A DNA stretch of 64,000 nt from contig JAYKKI010000064.1 in assembly GCA_039881145.1 (NCBI GenBank), positions 868,001-932,000 on the forward strand. The letters run 5' to 3'. Made by a program: the position numbers and the translations under genes. The notes beneath the pieces were generated by a model. That model was not told where the DNA came from. It saw nothing but the letters and a program-made list of their open reading frames with translations, and searched no databases. Position 1 is the first letter of the stretch. Each line of letters starts with the position of its first letter. Shown one piece after another: positions 25,400 to 38,400 of this stretch. This stretch comes from Druceiella hillmani (lineage: Eukaryota; Arthropoda; Insecta; Lepidoptera; Hepialidae).

Positions 25400-27370
25400 A
25401 GATTTTGAATGGTTACTTAATTAAATATTACATACCAATATAATGATACTAATCTATTTTATGAAAAAATCATTTTGACATAACCAAGGACTAAATAAAG
25501 TAAAAAAATAATTAATATATTAATCAATAATTGCTTATCTTTAATGTGCTTACATAAACCACAGTCAAGATGGAAGGGTATAATATTGGCATATATTTTC
25601 TATTTGTCAGATTTATGTTCACAAAACTACTACCCGAGTAAAGCATTGACTTTAAAGAAACTAAAGGCTAATTTTATAGAAAGTGATTTATTAATACAAC
25701 AACCAGTGAGTATATTTTCTGTAGTTTAGCTAGTTTCATACAATAAAAGACAAAAATGGATGAAAATAGTTTGACTTGATTTTTGCGTGTTGCTCCCCTA
25801 TTTAAATTGAAAGAGTGAATTGACAGTTTCACTAACATCAGGTGGTAATGAATAGTCAAATTTATTACGCTTGTGTATATTTATATAAACTCGTAAATCT
25901 ATGTAAATAATATGGATATTTTTTAATAACCCAATTGTACTATGTGACTTCCTACAAAGCTACTTCATATTTTTGTTAAATTAATATATTCTTATTATTT
26001 AAGGTCCTTCACTCGATAATGAATTGGCAAAGCTTGAAGAAATCATACATTGAAGCAACGGTGGAAATTTTAGGGTGTGTCAGCTCTTTGACCTACGAAT
26101 ATCATTGCTGCCTAGTTTTTTCAATGTAGTTATTACATACATTATTGTAGTTGTTCAGTTAATGAGCTTGCGTTCAAGTGAATAAATATAATTTTTGTAA
26201 TTGTAAATCATAGCATATAGATTTTGATTATTTATTAATGTAACATTAGTTCATTTCATTGTGTTTTACATTTTTCTTGAAAACTGAAATGATTTCGTAA
26301 AAATATTGAGTTTCACATATTAACTAAGGAGCAAATTAAACAAAAACCTTATGGGAATAAACGGAATTGACAAAGCTGTTGGTGAAACATTTATTTTGAC
26401 TTCCCCTTGAAAAGTATTTCAGATTTTTTTTCGATCTACGTAATAACAATAATTTAATTGATAAATTTTTAGGTTATTTGTTATTTTATTTCTAAGTTTT
26501 ATAAGATATTTAAAAATGTTTTGAAATTAATTTTATGTAACTTCAAACCATAGTTCTTAAAGATGTTGGAAGATGTAGTACCGGGGCTGAATTATATTTT
26601 TTTATCTTAATATTGGTTTATTTTCTAAACATTTTGTATTTATAATTTTAAGAATTATTTGTTTTGTATAATGAAAACAAAAAATTATTTCCAAATTATA
26701 ATCATTTCTAGCCTTAGCCATTTGAAATAATGAGAAAGGCTTATTGTTGAAGGTTTGTAAAGATATTAAATGTGTTTATAACAATACATATAATTGTATA
26801 ATAAACAAGTTTTGACTTTCACGCAATGTTTATGTTATTATGTTACAAAATTTAAAAAATATTGCTTACATCTACAAAATTGTATAATTTTACGATTTTT
26901 CCAAATTTATGGGTCGCATTCATATAATTATTGACATAAAATTGTTACATTGATTTTATTTTAAATGTTTTAAAAACGGAATAGAAAAACAGACTAACAA
27001 CAAGTGTAACATTTCATTCACACATTTTATTTATTGTCAGTTCATTCCATCCCATTCACATGATTGGGTGAACATCTATGCAAAATATTTGGGAAGAGTT
27101 TCATGCAGTAACATGGCTATGGGCATTCAATACATTGCTTGGTAAGTATCCGAAGTGAGTCTGATGGAACGTGAACATCCTGTTTGTATGCTTCTCTTCA
27201 TTTATAAACTCACTGAAACTAGCCAATAGTTTCGGTGAGTATATAATAAATGTGTATTCATAAATGACTAAACTAACTTTTCACAATAGTCTCTATAAAT
27301 TTACACGTTATGGTGATGCATCGTATGATTTATGACTGGAGCTGAAATTATTGTATGGAGAATTGTTTTA
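25400..27370. other. No gene seen
   Basis: AT-rich, with no domain or exon-like frame. The first two exons expected before the orphan Gr exon are not found here. Confidence 0.55.

Positions 27371-27373
<3 letters not shown>

Positions 27374-27419
<46 letters not shown>
27374..27419. repeat. Pure TA microsatellite, about 23 units
   Basis: Uninterrupted TA run about 220 bp before the orphan Gr exon. Confidence 0.95.
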
Positions 27420-27423
<4 letters not shown>

Positions 27424-27640
27424 ACTTTGATTAAAATTATTAAGTGGCTTACTATTCTTTATTATCAATTATTATACGTCTATTAATATTATCAACCTAA
27501 ATCTGTTTAACAAATTCATTTATTGACTTAGTGTATTATATATCTTTTGTTACATCTCTGTCTGAAAGTAGACCTGTCTCTCATAGAATCACATTGTTTT
27601 CTTCCCTAATAACACTTTCATTAATATGGACAATTTTCCC

Positions 27641-27788
27641 GGGAATAGAACTATTCATCAGTTTCTTGTTGTGGCCATTACACCACATTGTGTCATTATT
27701 AGGCATATGTCTCATATGTGAAAAGATGTATTTGCAGATAGAGAGTTCAACATCTCGTTTGAATGAATGCAAGTCAAGGAAGAATTAT
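27641..27788 (+). pseudogene. Orphan gustatory receptor exon 3 relic
   Basis: The frame reads LLWPLHHIVSLLGICLICEK followed by MYLQIE, nearly the same as exon 3 of the 35 and 59 kb receptors, and ends at a GTAAGT donor. The acceptor seen in the paralogues (TTTTCAG) is TTTTCCC here, and a small deletion follows it. The start is set by alignment to the 59 kb copy. Downstream intron sequence to about 28.1 kb also resembles the sequence after 61640. No exon 1, 2 or 4 was found nearby, so this is a remnant of another duplicate. Confidence 0.65.
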
Positions 27789-27799
27789 GTAAGTGAATA

Positions 27800-30165
27800 A
27801 ATATTTCTCCACGCGTTAACAAATGACTTTTAAGTTCCTTTCATTTTGTTTGCTGTCGGTGTTATGTTAATACACAATAAATACGTGCAGACTAAAAAGA
27901 GTATCTTGTATTACATATCAGTCTAGGAATATTTCTCTAATTTAAAATTGTCAATAATCTTTTTCGGCATGGACATGTACTGCAGATGGAGGCCCACATC
28001 GAGTTACACTAAATGTTCTACAATAGTCTTGTTACAATTTCTCATCTAATTGCAAACTTTAATTCGTACAGACTGTACAAATTTTTTATAATTGAAATTG
28101 CAACTTTGGCAGGGATTTTTTTGTGGCGGTTCCTTAATATGTTTTACTCAGTTTCATGTATGGAATTACATGTATGAGTAATAAGCCCTGTTACACCCGT
28201 ATTTACATGCACACACACACATACAATTTCAACTGATAATTAATCATAGAAATCTCAGGTAAACGCGACAGCAAAGCAAAGAAACATTAGTAGACATCAA
28301 TTATTTTTCTAGATAAATCCTTTTCACGACTACGTCACTAATTGCATAAATCACTTATAATGAATACTAAACCAAACATAATGTATTTTTAATTGCTGAC
28401 AACACAGTAATTTCATTGTGGAAACTTGCATTCAGTTCTTACAGAAGTGTCTATATCCAATATTTTTAAAATATAAATATATTACCACAAGCAATATAAA
28501 ATATTAAAATTCGGTGTGTCGCATAGAAATTTACAACGTAATTTGAACTGAAACGAGGTGAAATTTTGAGATTGATGAATATAAATATTTTTAAATAGAA
28601 TATTTTGCGCTCATTGATATAGAAGTTATTTTGTAAGTGAAATGTAGTTAGATTTGTTATATTTTAAGCACTTAAACGTCCAAAATTTATAATTTCGTTT
28701 AGTAATCAAAATACCTCATTGGATATATAGAATTGTCCAGTCTTAGTGTATCCTAATTTTAACGTTATAAATGTAAATGTAAGTCCATTTTCTTTTATAT
28801 TGTTCTCACTTTCGCAACTCAATGGCTCGACACATGTCTGTTAAAGGACCTAGCAGGATTTGTCATTAAAAAGTGTCTCCAGATTTAGGAAACCAGTTAC
28901 AATTACACAATGTATTTTCAGGCGAAATATCACTGTATAATATATTATCACTTACACTCCTTTAGCGTGAGAATATGGCATTCGACCCAAAAATAATTTT
29001 TCTTATTATTTTTTATTTGACATTCTGGCTGGCCGAAATATTTCTGTTTGTGCAAAATGTTTACATGACTTCAGTTTTCTAACGAAATAAATTTTGAGAA
29101 ACTTTAATTTTTTGTAGTGCAAAGAAATTTACTATCCCCTTGTGTTAAGGATGGTTTTTTTATGGTACAATCTCCATTACTTTCAAATTAGCCATAAAAA
29201 AGCCGCATACTCTCAAAAGAATATCATTATTGTTGTAATGAAATGCAATTCAAAAATATTTGACACGGCAAAAAATGATCAAAATTACGTTGGACAGAAA
29301 TAAAAAAAATCTTAGAAATTATCAATGTATAATATTTTTACAAAAAAAATATTTATGAGGGAAATGTAAGCGAGTATTTAGAGTAACATAATTTCTTAGT
29401 TAATTTTTGGCATTTCATATAATAAAACATAAAGTTATTATTTCTACTTTGTTTCAAATAAAGTTTAGCATACTTGTTAACAGAAAGAGAAACTATGAAA
29501 TATATCATCGCTATTTCATGTCTGGTATAGATTAGTACAATTGAAGTTAATACTCAAATATTATGAAGAGATTCAGTGACAATTCAGACGGCACCATTTA
29601 TTAAATGGTAAGTGTCAATTATCTTCAAGCACAAATAGAAACATTTCAATAAATTAAAACATTGAAATTAATCATCCAGTCTTAATTTTTTAATGTCAGT
29701 TAGTGATGAGGATTGAATTATTCTGATTTAATTCAACGATTCTAGGTTGTAAACTCTCTCAGAGTGGTCTAGAAATTTACTTACTAAATATTTATTGATA
29801 CAATACAGTCTTATTGAAATAGAGTCAAGCAATATAGCATAATAAAGTATTTTTTAAACTGATAATTTTGCAGAAGCATATATAAATGGTACGTACTGAA
29901 ATCACTCATTACCATAGAATAAAATGAACATAGAAAAGTAAGATTTGTGATACTATGCAAACGGTTATACTGGTTGTAGCTCTGTATGACAGTTTTAAAT
30001 AAAAATAAATTTGGCATTATGTTTACTGAAAGCAAGGGCCAATCTTGATAAACAATTTCATGAACCAATCTATCATAAATATTTAAAAGAAGTATGGAAA
30101 AATTATGTACAAGTACGAATGGAAAGAAAATTCAACCATATTTGGATTTAGTTCATAGAACAATA
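27800..30165. other. No gene seen
   Basis: The first 300 bp resembles the intron after exon 3 of the 59.5 kb Gr; the rest is unassigned. Confidence 0.5.
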
Positions 30166-30170
30166 TGTTA

Positions 30171-30300
30171 TGTCTCATTTACACTTGCAAGTGAGCCATG
30201 GGAGGTGGTTCGCGAGAATGTGAACATAAATTGATTTTGCGAGCTGTCAACACAAGACGAGCCACGAGACGAGCCGCGAACCGCTACTGTAATTGAGGCA
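30171..30300. mobile_element. Possible 130-bp MITE
   Basis: The left end TGTCTCATTTACACT resembles the inverted right end TGCCTCAATTACAGT (12 of 15), with TA just outside both ends. The interior is GC-richer than its surroundings and includes GAGCCACGAGACGAGCC. No coding capacity. Confidence 0.4.
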
Positions 30301-30649
30301 TAAAGTGTCAAAGGTAGTAAAGTCTTTGTCTCCAGTTATGTAAAAAATGTATTTGTCTTACATTTTCCGAGAAAACACAAAAAATAATTGACTTAAAATG
30401 AATGAACAGAGATAATTTTCAAAAATATTTTTAGTTATAAGTGTCAGGCTTTTTGTAATGATCTTCTACGAAATAACCATTATAGCGAACGATCAAAGTT
30501 TTTTATAACAAATTCAGCCCTAACTGACCACCACCACCAATAACTGGTTTTCCAGCAAAGAGTATTAAATATATGTAAATTCAATCCATAAGACATAGTT
30601 TAAATTTATGGTAAACAATAGGTCTATATATTGCGGAAAATATTTTGGT

Positions 30650-31085
30650 GAGTAGTATTTGAATAAAATATATATTTGTCCTCGCATTGAATTAATTTAA
30701 TGGCATTTTGGAACACTGTAACATCAACACCATAATGGTTATTTAATTACAGTGTACACTGACAGATTATGAAGATAAAAAGAAAGGGCTGTGAGGTCAT
30801 TTGACCAGTAAAATATAACAGAATCAAATAGAAAATGTATTACTTTTTTGTAACTTGAATAACCACATTATTACCATGTAAATGTTATGATAGATTAGGG
30901 TTACAAATTTCCATTAAATTAATGCGATGGGAAGTCAAATATGTATTATTTCTATACTTACTTACCATAATGTCGTCAACAAATAGAAAGACCTATTGCC
31001 AATAATAATTTACGACTGGCTATTATGGATCACAATTATTTCCATTAGTTATTTAACAGAATGATCATTGTCAATAATGTTCTGA
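30650..31085. repeat. Short inverted pair of R-family ends
   Basis: 30700-30830 resembles 52830-52960 (ACCATAATGGTTATTTAA, ATTATGAAGATAA). 30950-31080 resembles the same family in reverse (CATAATGTCGTCAACAAATA, ATTATGGATCACAATTATTT). The arrangement suggests a deleted element with both ends left. Confidence 0.4.
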
Positions 31086-31385
31086 ATTTTATTTTAAATA
31101 CATTTACAATTAAAATTACCTTCATCTGGAAAATTGGTAATTGCTGGTTATAGTGAGTTTGTTATAAAAACATTGATTGTGGAAGTTTACTTCGAATGAC
31201 CCACAACTTTATTTGAAGGTAATTTTGAAAATTATTTTTGATCCTAACCAGAAACTTTTTGACGTTTTCTGGAAAAAACACAAGACAAATTTTTATTACC
31301 TTTAATAGAGTTCTGCATACTAAATCCACTTACACTTGTTCATATTTTTGTACTTGTTCATATTTTTTCTATATTTCCTTTACGT

Positions 31386-31582
31386 CAGTATGAGGCATAA
31401 TTAATTTGAACTACTACAGTATAATCATGCTTACATAAGTATCAGACATAATTAATTTGAACTACTATAGTATAATCATGCATACACAAGTATGAGGCAT
31501 AATTAATTTGAACTACTACAGTATAATCATGCATACATAAGTATGAGGCATAATTAATTTGAATTACTACAGTATAATCGTT
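31386..31582. repeat. Tandem repeat, 51-bp unit, about 4 copies
   Basis: AATTAATTTG recurs at 31399, 31450, 31501 and 31552, an exact 51-bp period, with few differences between units. The low divergence points to a recent expansion. Confidence 0.9.
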
Positions 31583-31599
31583 TTCGTAGCATAAAAAAT

Positions 31600-34470
31600 T
31601 GTATTTTCCTGTGTGGATTAAATTCTTTATAAAAATTATGATATTATCTATAAATAGCTGTTAACTGAGCTTCTGCAACAATATCAGATTTAGAAACGTT
31701 TTACTTTACTCGACTGCATCTAGATGAAATTGCATTGTATCAACAATTATTCAAAGAATTTTCTAATGTTGCAAGAGAATTTAAAATTATTATCCTTATG
31801 AACGGAAACCACATTAAGTCACTACATATTTCAAATTGTGTTGAGCTACTGCAAATAATATTTGTGGCAGAGGAACTATGGCTGCTCGGTGAAAAGAGAT
31901 TATTTTCACATTTATTTATTTGATAAAATAAACCTTTCGGATTGAAGTAATTTCAGGAACCAAACACACTTAACATCACATCAGGACTCATTGTGTTTAA
32001 ATACATATCTAGATTTTAGTAAATTTATAACGATCTAGGTGTTTAGACATGCGAATAATCTGGATATGTGTAATTAACATATAGCGTATTTACGAACATT
32101 CCATTCACATTACCGAATATTTGGATACCCATTAAACATTTTAATTTGCAAAATATTTTTACAAAACTGCGAGTTTTTGAAACTTAAAGTTTTTTAACTA
32201 ATTATCTACAGTCACGTCAGCCCAGAAATTTTAATTCTTTAGCCTAGAACTTTTAATTCGAAATCAATCTTACGTTATGACAGATAAATGTAATGAATTA
32301 CAGTCGTGAATAAACAACAGCGGCTCATGAGAAATCGAGGCCAAGCTGAATATATTTCATGCCAGTAACAAGAAAATAGAGTTTTCCAATAATCCTGCTT
32401 TTTCTAAAATGTATATTTATTCTTCTAAACATTGAAGATACTTTTGAAACTATAAATTTAATTTATGTAAATTTTCATGGAATAGTCTACATATTTTATT
32501 CGGTTATTTGGCTTATTCTTGAAGACAGGTAGAGCGAATATGAATCAATTATAATCTTTAAAATCAACATGTTACCAGCATTCACGTAATATGATTGTGA
32601 TTCATTAGACATCATAATCAAAATTTGCAAATTATTAATGTACTACATGAACTCTAGATTTAAATTAGCATAAACACTATCTTTAAGTATTCAAACAGAA
32701 GAGATTGTTCGTAAGTCCTAAGCCAAATTACTCTTTACTATTCTAGTTATATTGTACTGTTAAATTATTCATTTAGTTTTTACTTGCTTCAAAATAAAAA
32801 GAAGTTAATAATCGAAATAAAAAGAAGTAACACAAAAAATTTAACATAAAAAACGAACCAAATATTTAGGGTGAAACATATCGCCGATCTAATATTTTGT
32901 TACTGTCAATTATCTTCAGAATGGTTAAATTAAAATACAAATTTTTTAAAATTGTAAAATAAAATAAAAATGTTATTTTAATTTATGTCTACATACATTT
33001 AAACAATACCTTCATCTAAATCTTTATGAGTGGGAACTTGTGACTCGTTAATTTTCTTTTTTCTTTCAAACATGCAAGATATCATCAAAAAAGGCTCTCT
33101 TCCATTTTACTTCTATTAATATGACATCATTGTGGATGGATCGCACTGACCTGATACCTTGCCTAGGTTCCGAATGTTGATGTTTCAGTTGCTAGTGTTA
33201 AAATATTTCACCTGTGTTAAGCGAGTCTGCGATTTATGTGACCTAAAAAACTGTTATTTCTTGAAGTGATTGTGTGTATGAACATGAAAAATTATGGTGA
33301 CAAAAGACAGAATTATTTTACTTGCAATTATAAAGAATAATTTGTAACAACACATTATTCAGTTTAAACATTTTATATTTTGTTGTTTTTAAATATTTGA
33401 CAGGCAAGCTAAACTTCTTTTTTTTTTGTAGCCTACAATTAAGAGTCTCTTAAAAATTACTAAACTAATTAAAATATTTGCCTGCAGATATATTTTTCCT
33501 GAATGACACTGGGTTAAATGATTTACAAATATTAACATAAATTTTTGCCTCATAAAAATATTGTCTACAATTTTTTTACAAGTATACAACTATGATAAAC
33601 ATGGTAAGCTAAGAAATTTCAATTATCGCAGCAATTTTCTGGGAACCTCAGGTTATTTTTTAGTAATATTATTTTTTCGTAATTTAATTTTAGCAGTTAC
33701 AAAGATAAGGGTGTGATATATTAGGGAAATTTCAACAATATTTCTTAAACTTCTAAAAAAGATAATTAATTTAGTTCTTTATAATTTGCTCTTGTAACTG
33801 AAATCCAACAAATTTTGTGTACTTTATTTGCGCCCTCAAACCAACCACGAATGTTTATGGGTGTCTGTTGAGACATATGTTTTTCAATATGCTTTACCAA
33901 CACACTTTAGGAAAATTTTCTCTAGAACTATATGTATTTTATAAAAAATCTAGGAGGAATAGTTTGGAAAATTTTAAAACAATCCTTGTAAGTCGTTCTA
34001 TCAATTAATATGGAATATTAATTGATAAGGCGATACAAAATATTAAAAAATTATAATCTTATATAATTTATTTGTCATCTCTTAAATTTCCACACCAAAA
34101 CTTTTTATTATTGACTATTAAGATATATGCGCATTCATATATAAACTATTATAATTGTGTAATTTTAGAATTCATGCCTTGTACCCATTCTTTGGAGATA
34201 ACTATGAACATCCAGTACTAATAAAACGGTTCTGTTCACAAAGTAAGCACTGCATCCATATATTTCTCTATAAATAGAAAACTATAACAATAAAAATATT
34301 ATTGCATTTTGTTTTATCCACTTTTTAATATAATAGCTTATAGCAAATTTTCCAAAAAAATTTAATAAATGTTTATTTAATTCGATGTTAGAGCCTAAAT
34401 ATAAATTTTAATATCTTTATCTTTAATTATATTGAAATCCATAAACAATCGCTCACCTCTATTTTCTTTA
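31600..34470. other. No gene seen
   Basis: Lies upstream of the intact Gr duplication unit. By position it should correspond to 53-57.9 kb, but I could not match it confidently. Confidence 0.45.
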
Positions 34471-34949
34471 TTGACAAACAATTTGTACTAAGTGACAAAT
34501 TGAGCACTAGTGCTGTGCACACGGCTGTCGACATTGTGTGGTATATATCTTTTAATAGCAAGAATTTTAAAATAAAAATGTAAATAGAATTTAGTCCTAT
34601 ATTGTATTCAGTTAATATGTGTCATAATCAATATCAAGGCCTTCTGTGCAAAAATACGAACAGACAGCAATATCAAGTTTTAAAAATAGGGGAGTGGAGT
34701 TAATAGCCTGATATGTAAGCACAATAGAAAAGCGCTTAGCAGCTTCATTTAAGAAACTTGCTCAAAATTTGTTTTGTCCTGGCGCGTATATGAAAAATAA
34801 AAATTCTATAAAAACCATTCATGCAGTTTCTAGTTTGAAATGAAAAGGTTTTACATTAGGAAATCCATACTGGTAAACATTTTTGTATGTTCTATTTTTG
34901 TTCCAAATATGTGACTGTGCATGATATTTAATTTTATTTTAGGTCTTGC

Positions 34950-35240
34950 CGGAAGAAGACTTGTTTGAATGAAATATTAAACAGTTCTTATCCACAAAGC
35001 CCTTAATAATTCAAGGACTATATAACAGGCAATTCTAAGAAATATATACCACAGTATATTTAAAAGCAAAGGGCTACCAACGGATGAGCAAATTTGTGCT
35101 GCCAAGGCTCTTCGAACATTCTTCGACAGTATCAAACCAATCCATAAGTGAGGGTACAAGCTATCTTGTACTTTGCATTGATCGAGTACTTGTGTTTAGT
35201 TTTGAAATATATATGGAAAAGGAAAATTTACAAATATACT
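34950..35240 (+). pseudogene. Decayed piggyBac transposase fragment upstream of the intact Gr
   Basis: From 35065 the plus strand reads KGLPTDEQICAAKALRTFFD, then SIKPIHK, a TGA where piggyBac proteins have Trp, then GYKLSCTL. This is the family block containing the first catalytic Asp (DEQ) and the KPHKWGYKL motif. Flanking sequence is too degraded to read. The relic ends about 200 bp before the Gr start and is shared with the other Gr copies. Confidence 0.65.
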
Positions 35241-35426
35241 TGAGGAAATTACAAATACATTTGTGACTTAAAAGTAGACACAAATGTTAAGCAAGATCAA
35301 TATATTTTGATGCTCTATAAATTCAATTTATGAAGTACTCTATAAATTCAAGAAGGCAATCCACAAACTAATGTTAATTCAAAAGACATTTAATCAGTAA
35401 ACTGTCACTTTGCTTTGTAAACACTC

Positions 35427-35454
35427 AATAAAACACTTGTGCTGGAATTCAGTT
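35427..35454 (+). promoter_or_regulatory. Putative core promoter of the intact Gr gene (AATAAAA box plus TCAGTT initiator)
   Basis: TCAGTT at 35449-35454 fits the arthropod initiator TCAGTY, and an AATAAAA element lies at 35427-35433, about 24 bp before the predicted start (A at 35451). The same pair with the same spacing occurs before the paralogue at 59 kb, although sequence between them has diverged. The 5' UTR would be about 32 nt. Function is inferred. Confidence 0.4.
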
Positions 35455-35482
35455 GGAGCACGAACATTTTACAAGCATCAAC

Positions 35483-38400
35483 ATGGCCAACAAATTATTT
35501 GAAAACACACTTTGGCCAGTTTTAATTTACCAGCATGCGCTTGGTATTTGCAGAATAACTGCAAACCGACTTCCTACCAGGATCATATTATGGTGCCAAA
35601 AGTTATACAGTTGGCTAATAATTGGAATTTTGATTGCTTTGCACATTATGTTTTTAGCCTCAAGTGATGAATATTACTTGATCGCATTCAGGACACTTCA
35701 AATGATTCATGCTATACGCTTATTGTTGATTGAAGTAACTTTTGACAAAAGTCTGTTTGGGGAATTGATTCTGAGAATACGGGAATTAGATTATCTTTTT
35801 AAATCCAACTACAAACAATCATTTTTGAGATATGATAAATGTCGAAACCTTATAGTTACTGGTCTTCTTATTCTCTATCATATTCTATATATTGCTTTTG
35901 ATCTTGTAGTTGGAGGAACAAAATTTGGTCCGAATACTTATCTTTACTCTGTTTTTAATATTATTGCTTCCATTATTTTTGATTTAGAAATAGTATTGTT
36001 TTGTCTGATACTATTTAGTATAACGAAACGTGTCGAAGTGTTGAATGTTGGCTTAAAATTTAAAAATGAACAAAATATGGTTGCGTCTGTCAATGCCATG
36101 TTTGGGAATCGTCCACATAACCTCAACTTCAACAATAATTTTGGATTTGTATTGCCTCTAAATGGAAATTCCATTTACCATTTATCTCAATTTTACATTC
36201 AATTGTTAGACTTGGCTCACCATTTAAACAAGGCGTTTGAATTTCAGGTTTGTATTGAAGTTTTAACTAAGCTTTTGCCATAATTTTTTAAATTTTACTA
36301 AACACTTTAATGCAAGTATTTTTATGAACTAATATTTTACCTTATTTTTCAGTTATTCACATCACTCACTGTGATATTTTCTGGTATAATCTTTAACACA
36401 TATAGTTTTCTTATTGACTTGAAATATAATGTAAGTATTATCAATACACATATTAAGTTATCAAAATTGCAGCCTTGAGTAAAACTTTTTTTATGAACAA
36501 TAAATTCATAAGCACGAAACAATAATACAATTACAAAATTAATTAAGGGCTCCCAATTTATAATCTAAGATTACAAATTCCCTGAACCATGAAGAATAGG
36601 CTTACAAGGATGAAACCTTTTATTCGATAAAGCCTTTAACAAGTGTTAATCGTCATCATCAAAAGCACAACAGTCCTCTGCAGGCTAAGGCTGACTCGCT
36701 AATCCTCCTCCACATGACCCTGTCTGACGGGATGGTCTTCCACCGGTTGACTCCCGTTAGTTGGAAGGCCTTTTCAATGTCATCCAGCAAACATGTTGGT
36801 GGTCGTCCTTTTTGCTTAGTCCCCTCAATCTTTGAAAAAGTCACTTTATAGGCAGGAAAAATATCAGCATATCTGTAAAGATGGCCAAGTCACCTAATAC
36901 ATAATGCTTTTATGGTTCTCACAATATCGATTCCGCCATATTTGTGATATTTTCTGTAAATTGCATAGTTGTTCTCTTGAATAGGTCTAAAAATCCTTCT
37001 CAAAATTTTTCTTTCAAAAAGGAGTAGTTTTTTTTTCCTCTGCTTTATTGAGGGTTCAGCATTCACTTCCATACAGAAGTATAGGGCTGATTAAAGTTTT
37101 ATACATGCCTAACTTAATCCTAATAGAAATAAAATTGGACTTGAATCGATTTGTAATTCCGTAAAAACTTCTGTTAGTCATGAAAATTCTGTTGTTTATT
37201 TCCAATTTCAAATCATTGCAACATGAGATCAGAGTTCTCAAATAATTAAATTGTTTTACAGTTTTAAAAGTATAATTTCGTATCTTCAGAGGAGATAGAC
37301 AAGAGTATTATTTGTTGATAATAACAATGTTATTTTGTCTCCATTGATAACAAGTCCCATCTTCTTTGCCGCAACCTCAAGCGCTAAAAAGTGTCAATAA
37401 CTGAGTATTTTGATCTTCCTATGATATCAATATTGTTAGCAAAAGCGATTGAAAGCATTTGTGTTCAATCCAGAGTCTCTAAAGGGTTTTCCCAAAGTGA
37501 TGTTAAATAGTAAGATAGACGAGAAAGGCAATCTCCCTGGCGAAGGCCTTTTTCAGTGAAAAATGGTTCTGATTGACTTGACGAAACTTTTATTCTGTAT
37601 GAGTCTCTTTTTAGAGTCATTCTAATGAGACTGACCAGCTTCTTTGGGATGTTAAACTCCAACATAGCTTCCAGTAGTTTTTCTCGGTTGACGCTGTCAT
37701 AAGCAGCTTTAAAATCAATAAAAAACAGTTGTTAATAGGTTTCTTTATTTATAGTGTATTCTTTTAAATATATTTGGACTTTTTTGTGGACATTTGTCCA
37801 CAAGGAAACCTAGGTCCTGGTAAAGAATTTAAATAAAGTAGAAATAATACTACAACATGTAGTTTCATTTAATTGTGAATAATGAATTTCTATAAAATTA
37901 ACGGTAGCTATATTCAACATTACATTTTGTTACATGAAAAAAGTTATTAGTAGACTTGCTTTTAAAGTATGAGCTTATGGTGCGCCTGATTGATATATTC
38001 CACTTATATTGTTACAAACATAATCGTGCTACTCAATTTTTGATATATTTCTTTCATTTCCCGTTTTTTTATTTTAAATTTTATTGTTTTGTTTCTATAA
38101 GACATTTTAACACGACTGGTTTGGTTTTTGTACTAGTACTGTAAATTGTAGTAGTTGTTTATAAATGGTTAGTTTTTTTCTCCACCATGCCTGATATTTT
38201 CATTGACCGCAGCATTCCTGTGGCTGACATGGAATCATGTAGTCTGTAACAATCTCTAAGATTGTTAGGTTCCATTAGTACATATAATTAAATGCAGTTG
38301 TTCTCCAATATACAGCGAAGAAAAGAAGATTTTGATTTTCTCAATGTATTCATTTGGAATTTAAAAATTTAAACTTGTGTCGTAAACATACAGACGGAGA

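Larger units (their letters stand above)
34480..36430 (+). repeat. Direct-orientation copy of the Gr duplication unit
   Basis: The sequence upstream of the intact Gr (34480-34980), the piggyBac relic (34950-35240) and Gr exons 1-2 match 57950-60496 in the same orientation and order. Exon 3 at 38543 continues the match after later insertions into intron 2. This makes three copies of one ancestral unit in the window. Confidence 0.75.

Noticed and set aside
31735..31923. 62-codon open frame considered as a Gr exon
   Set aside because: No match to any exon of the four Gr models, and no compatible splice sites.
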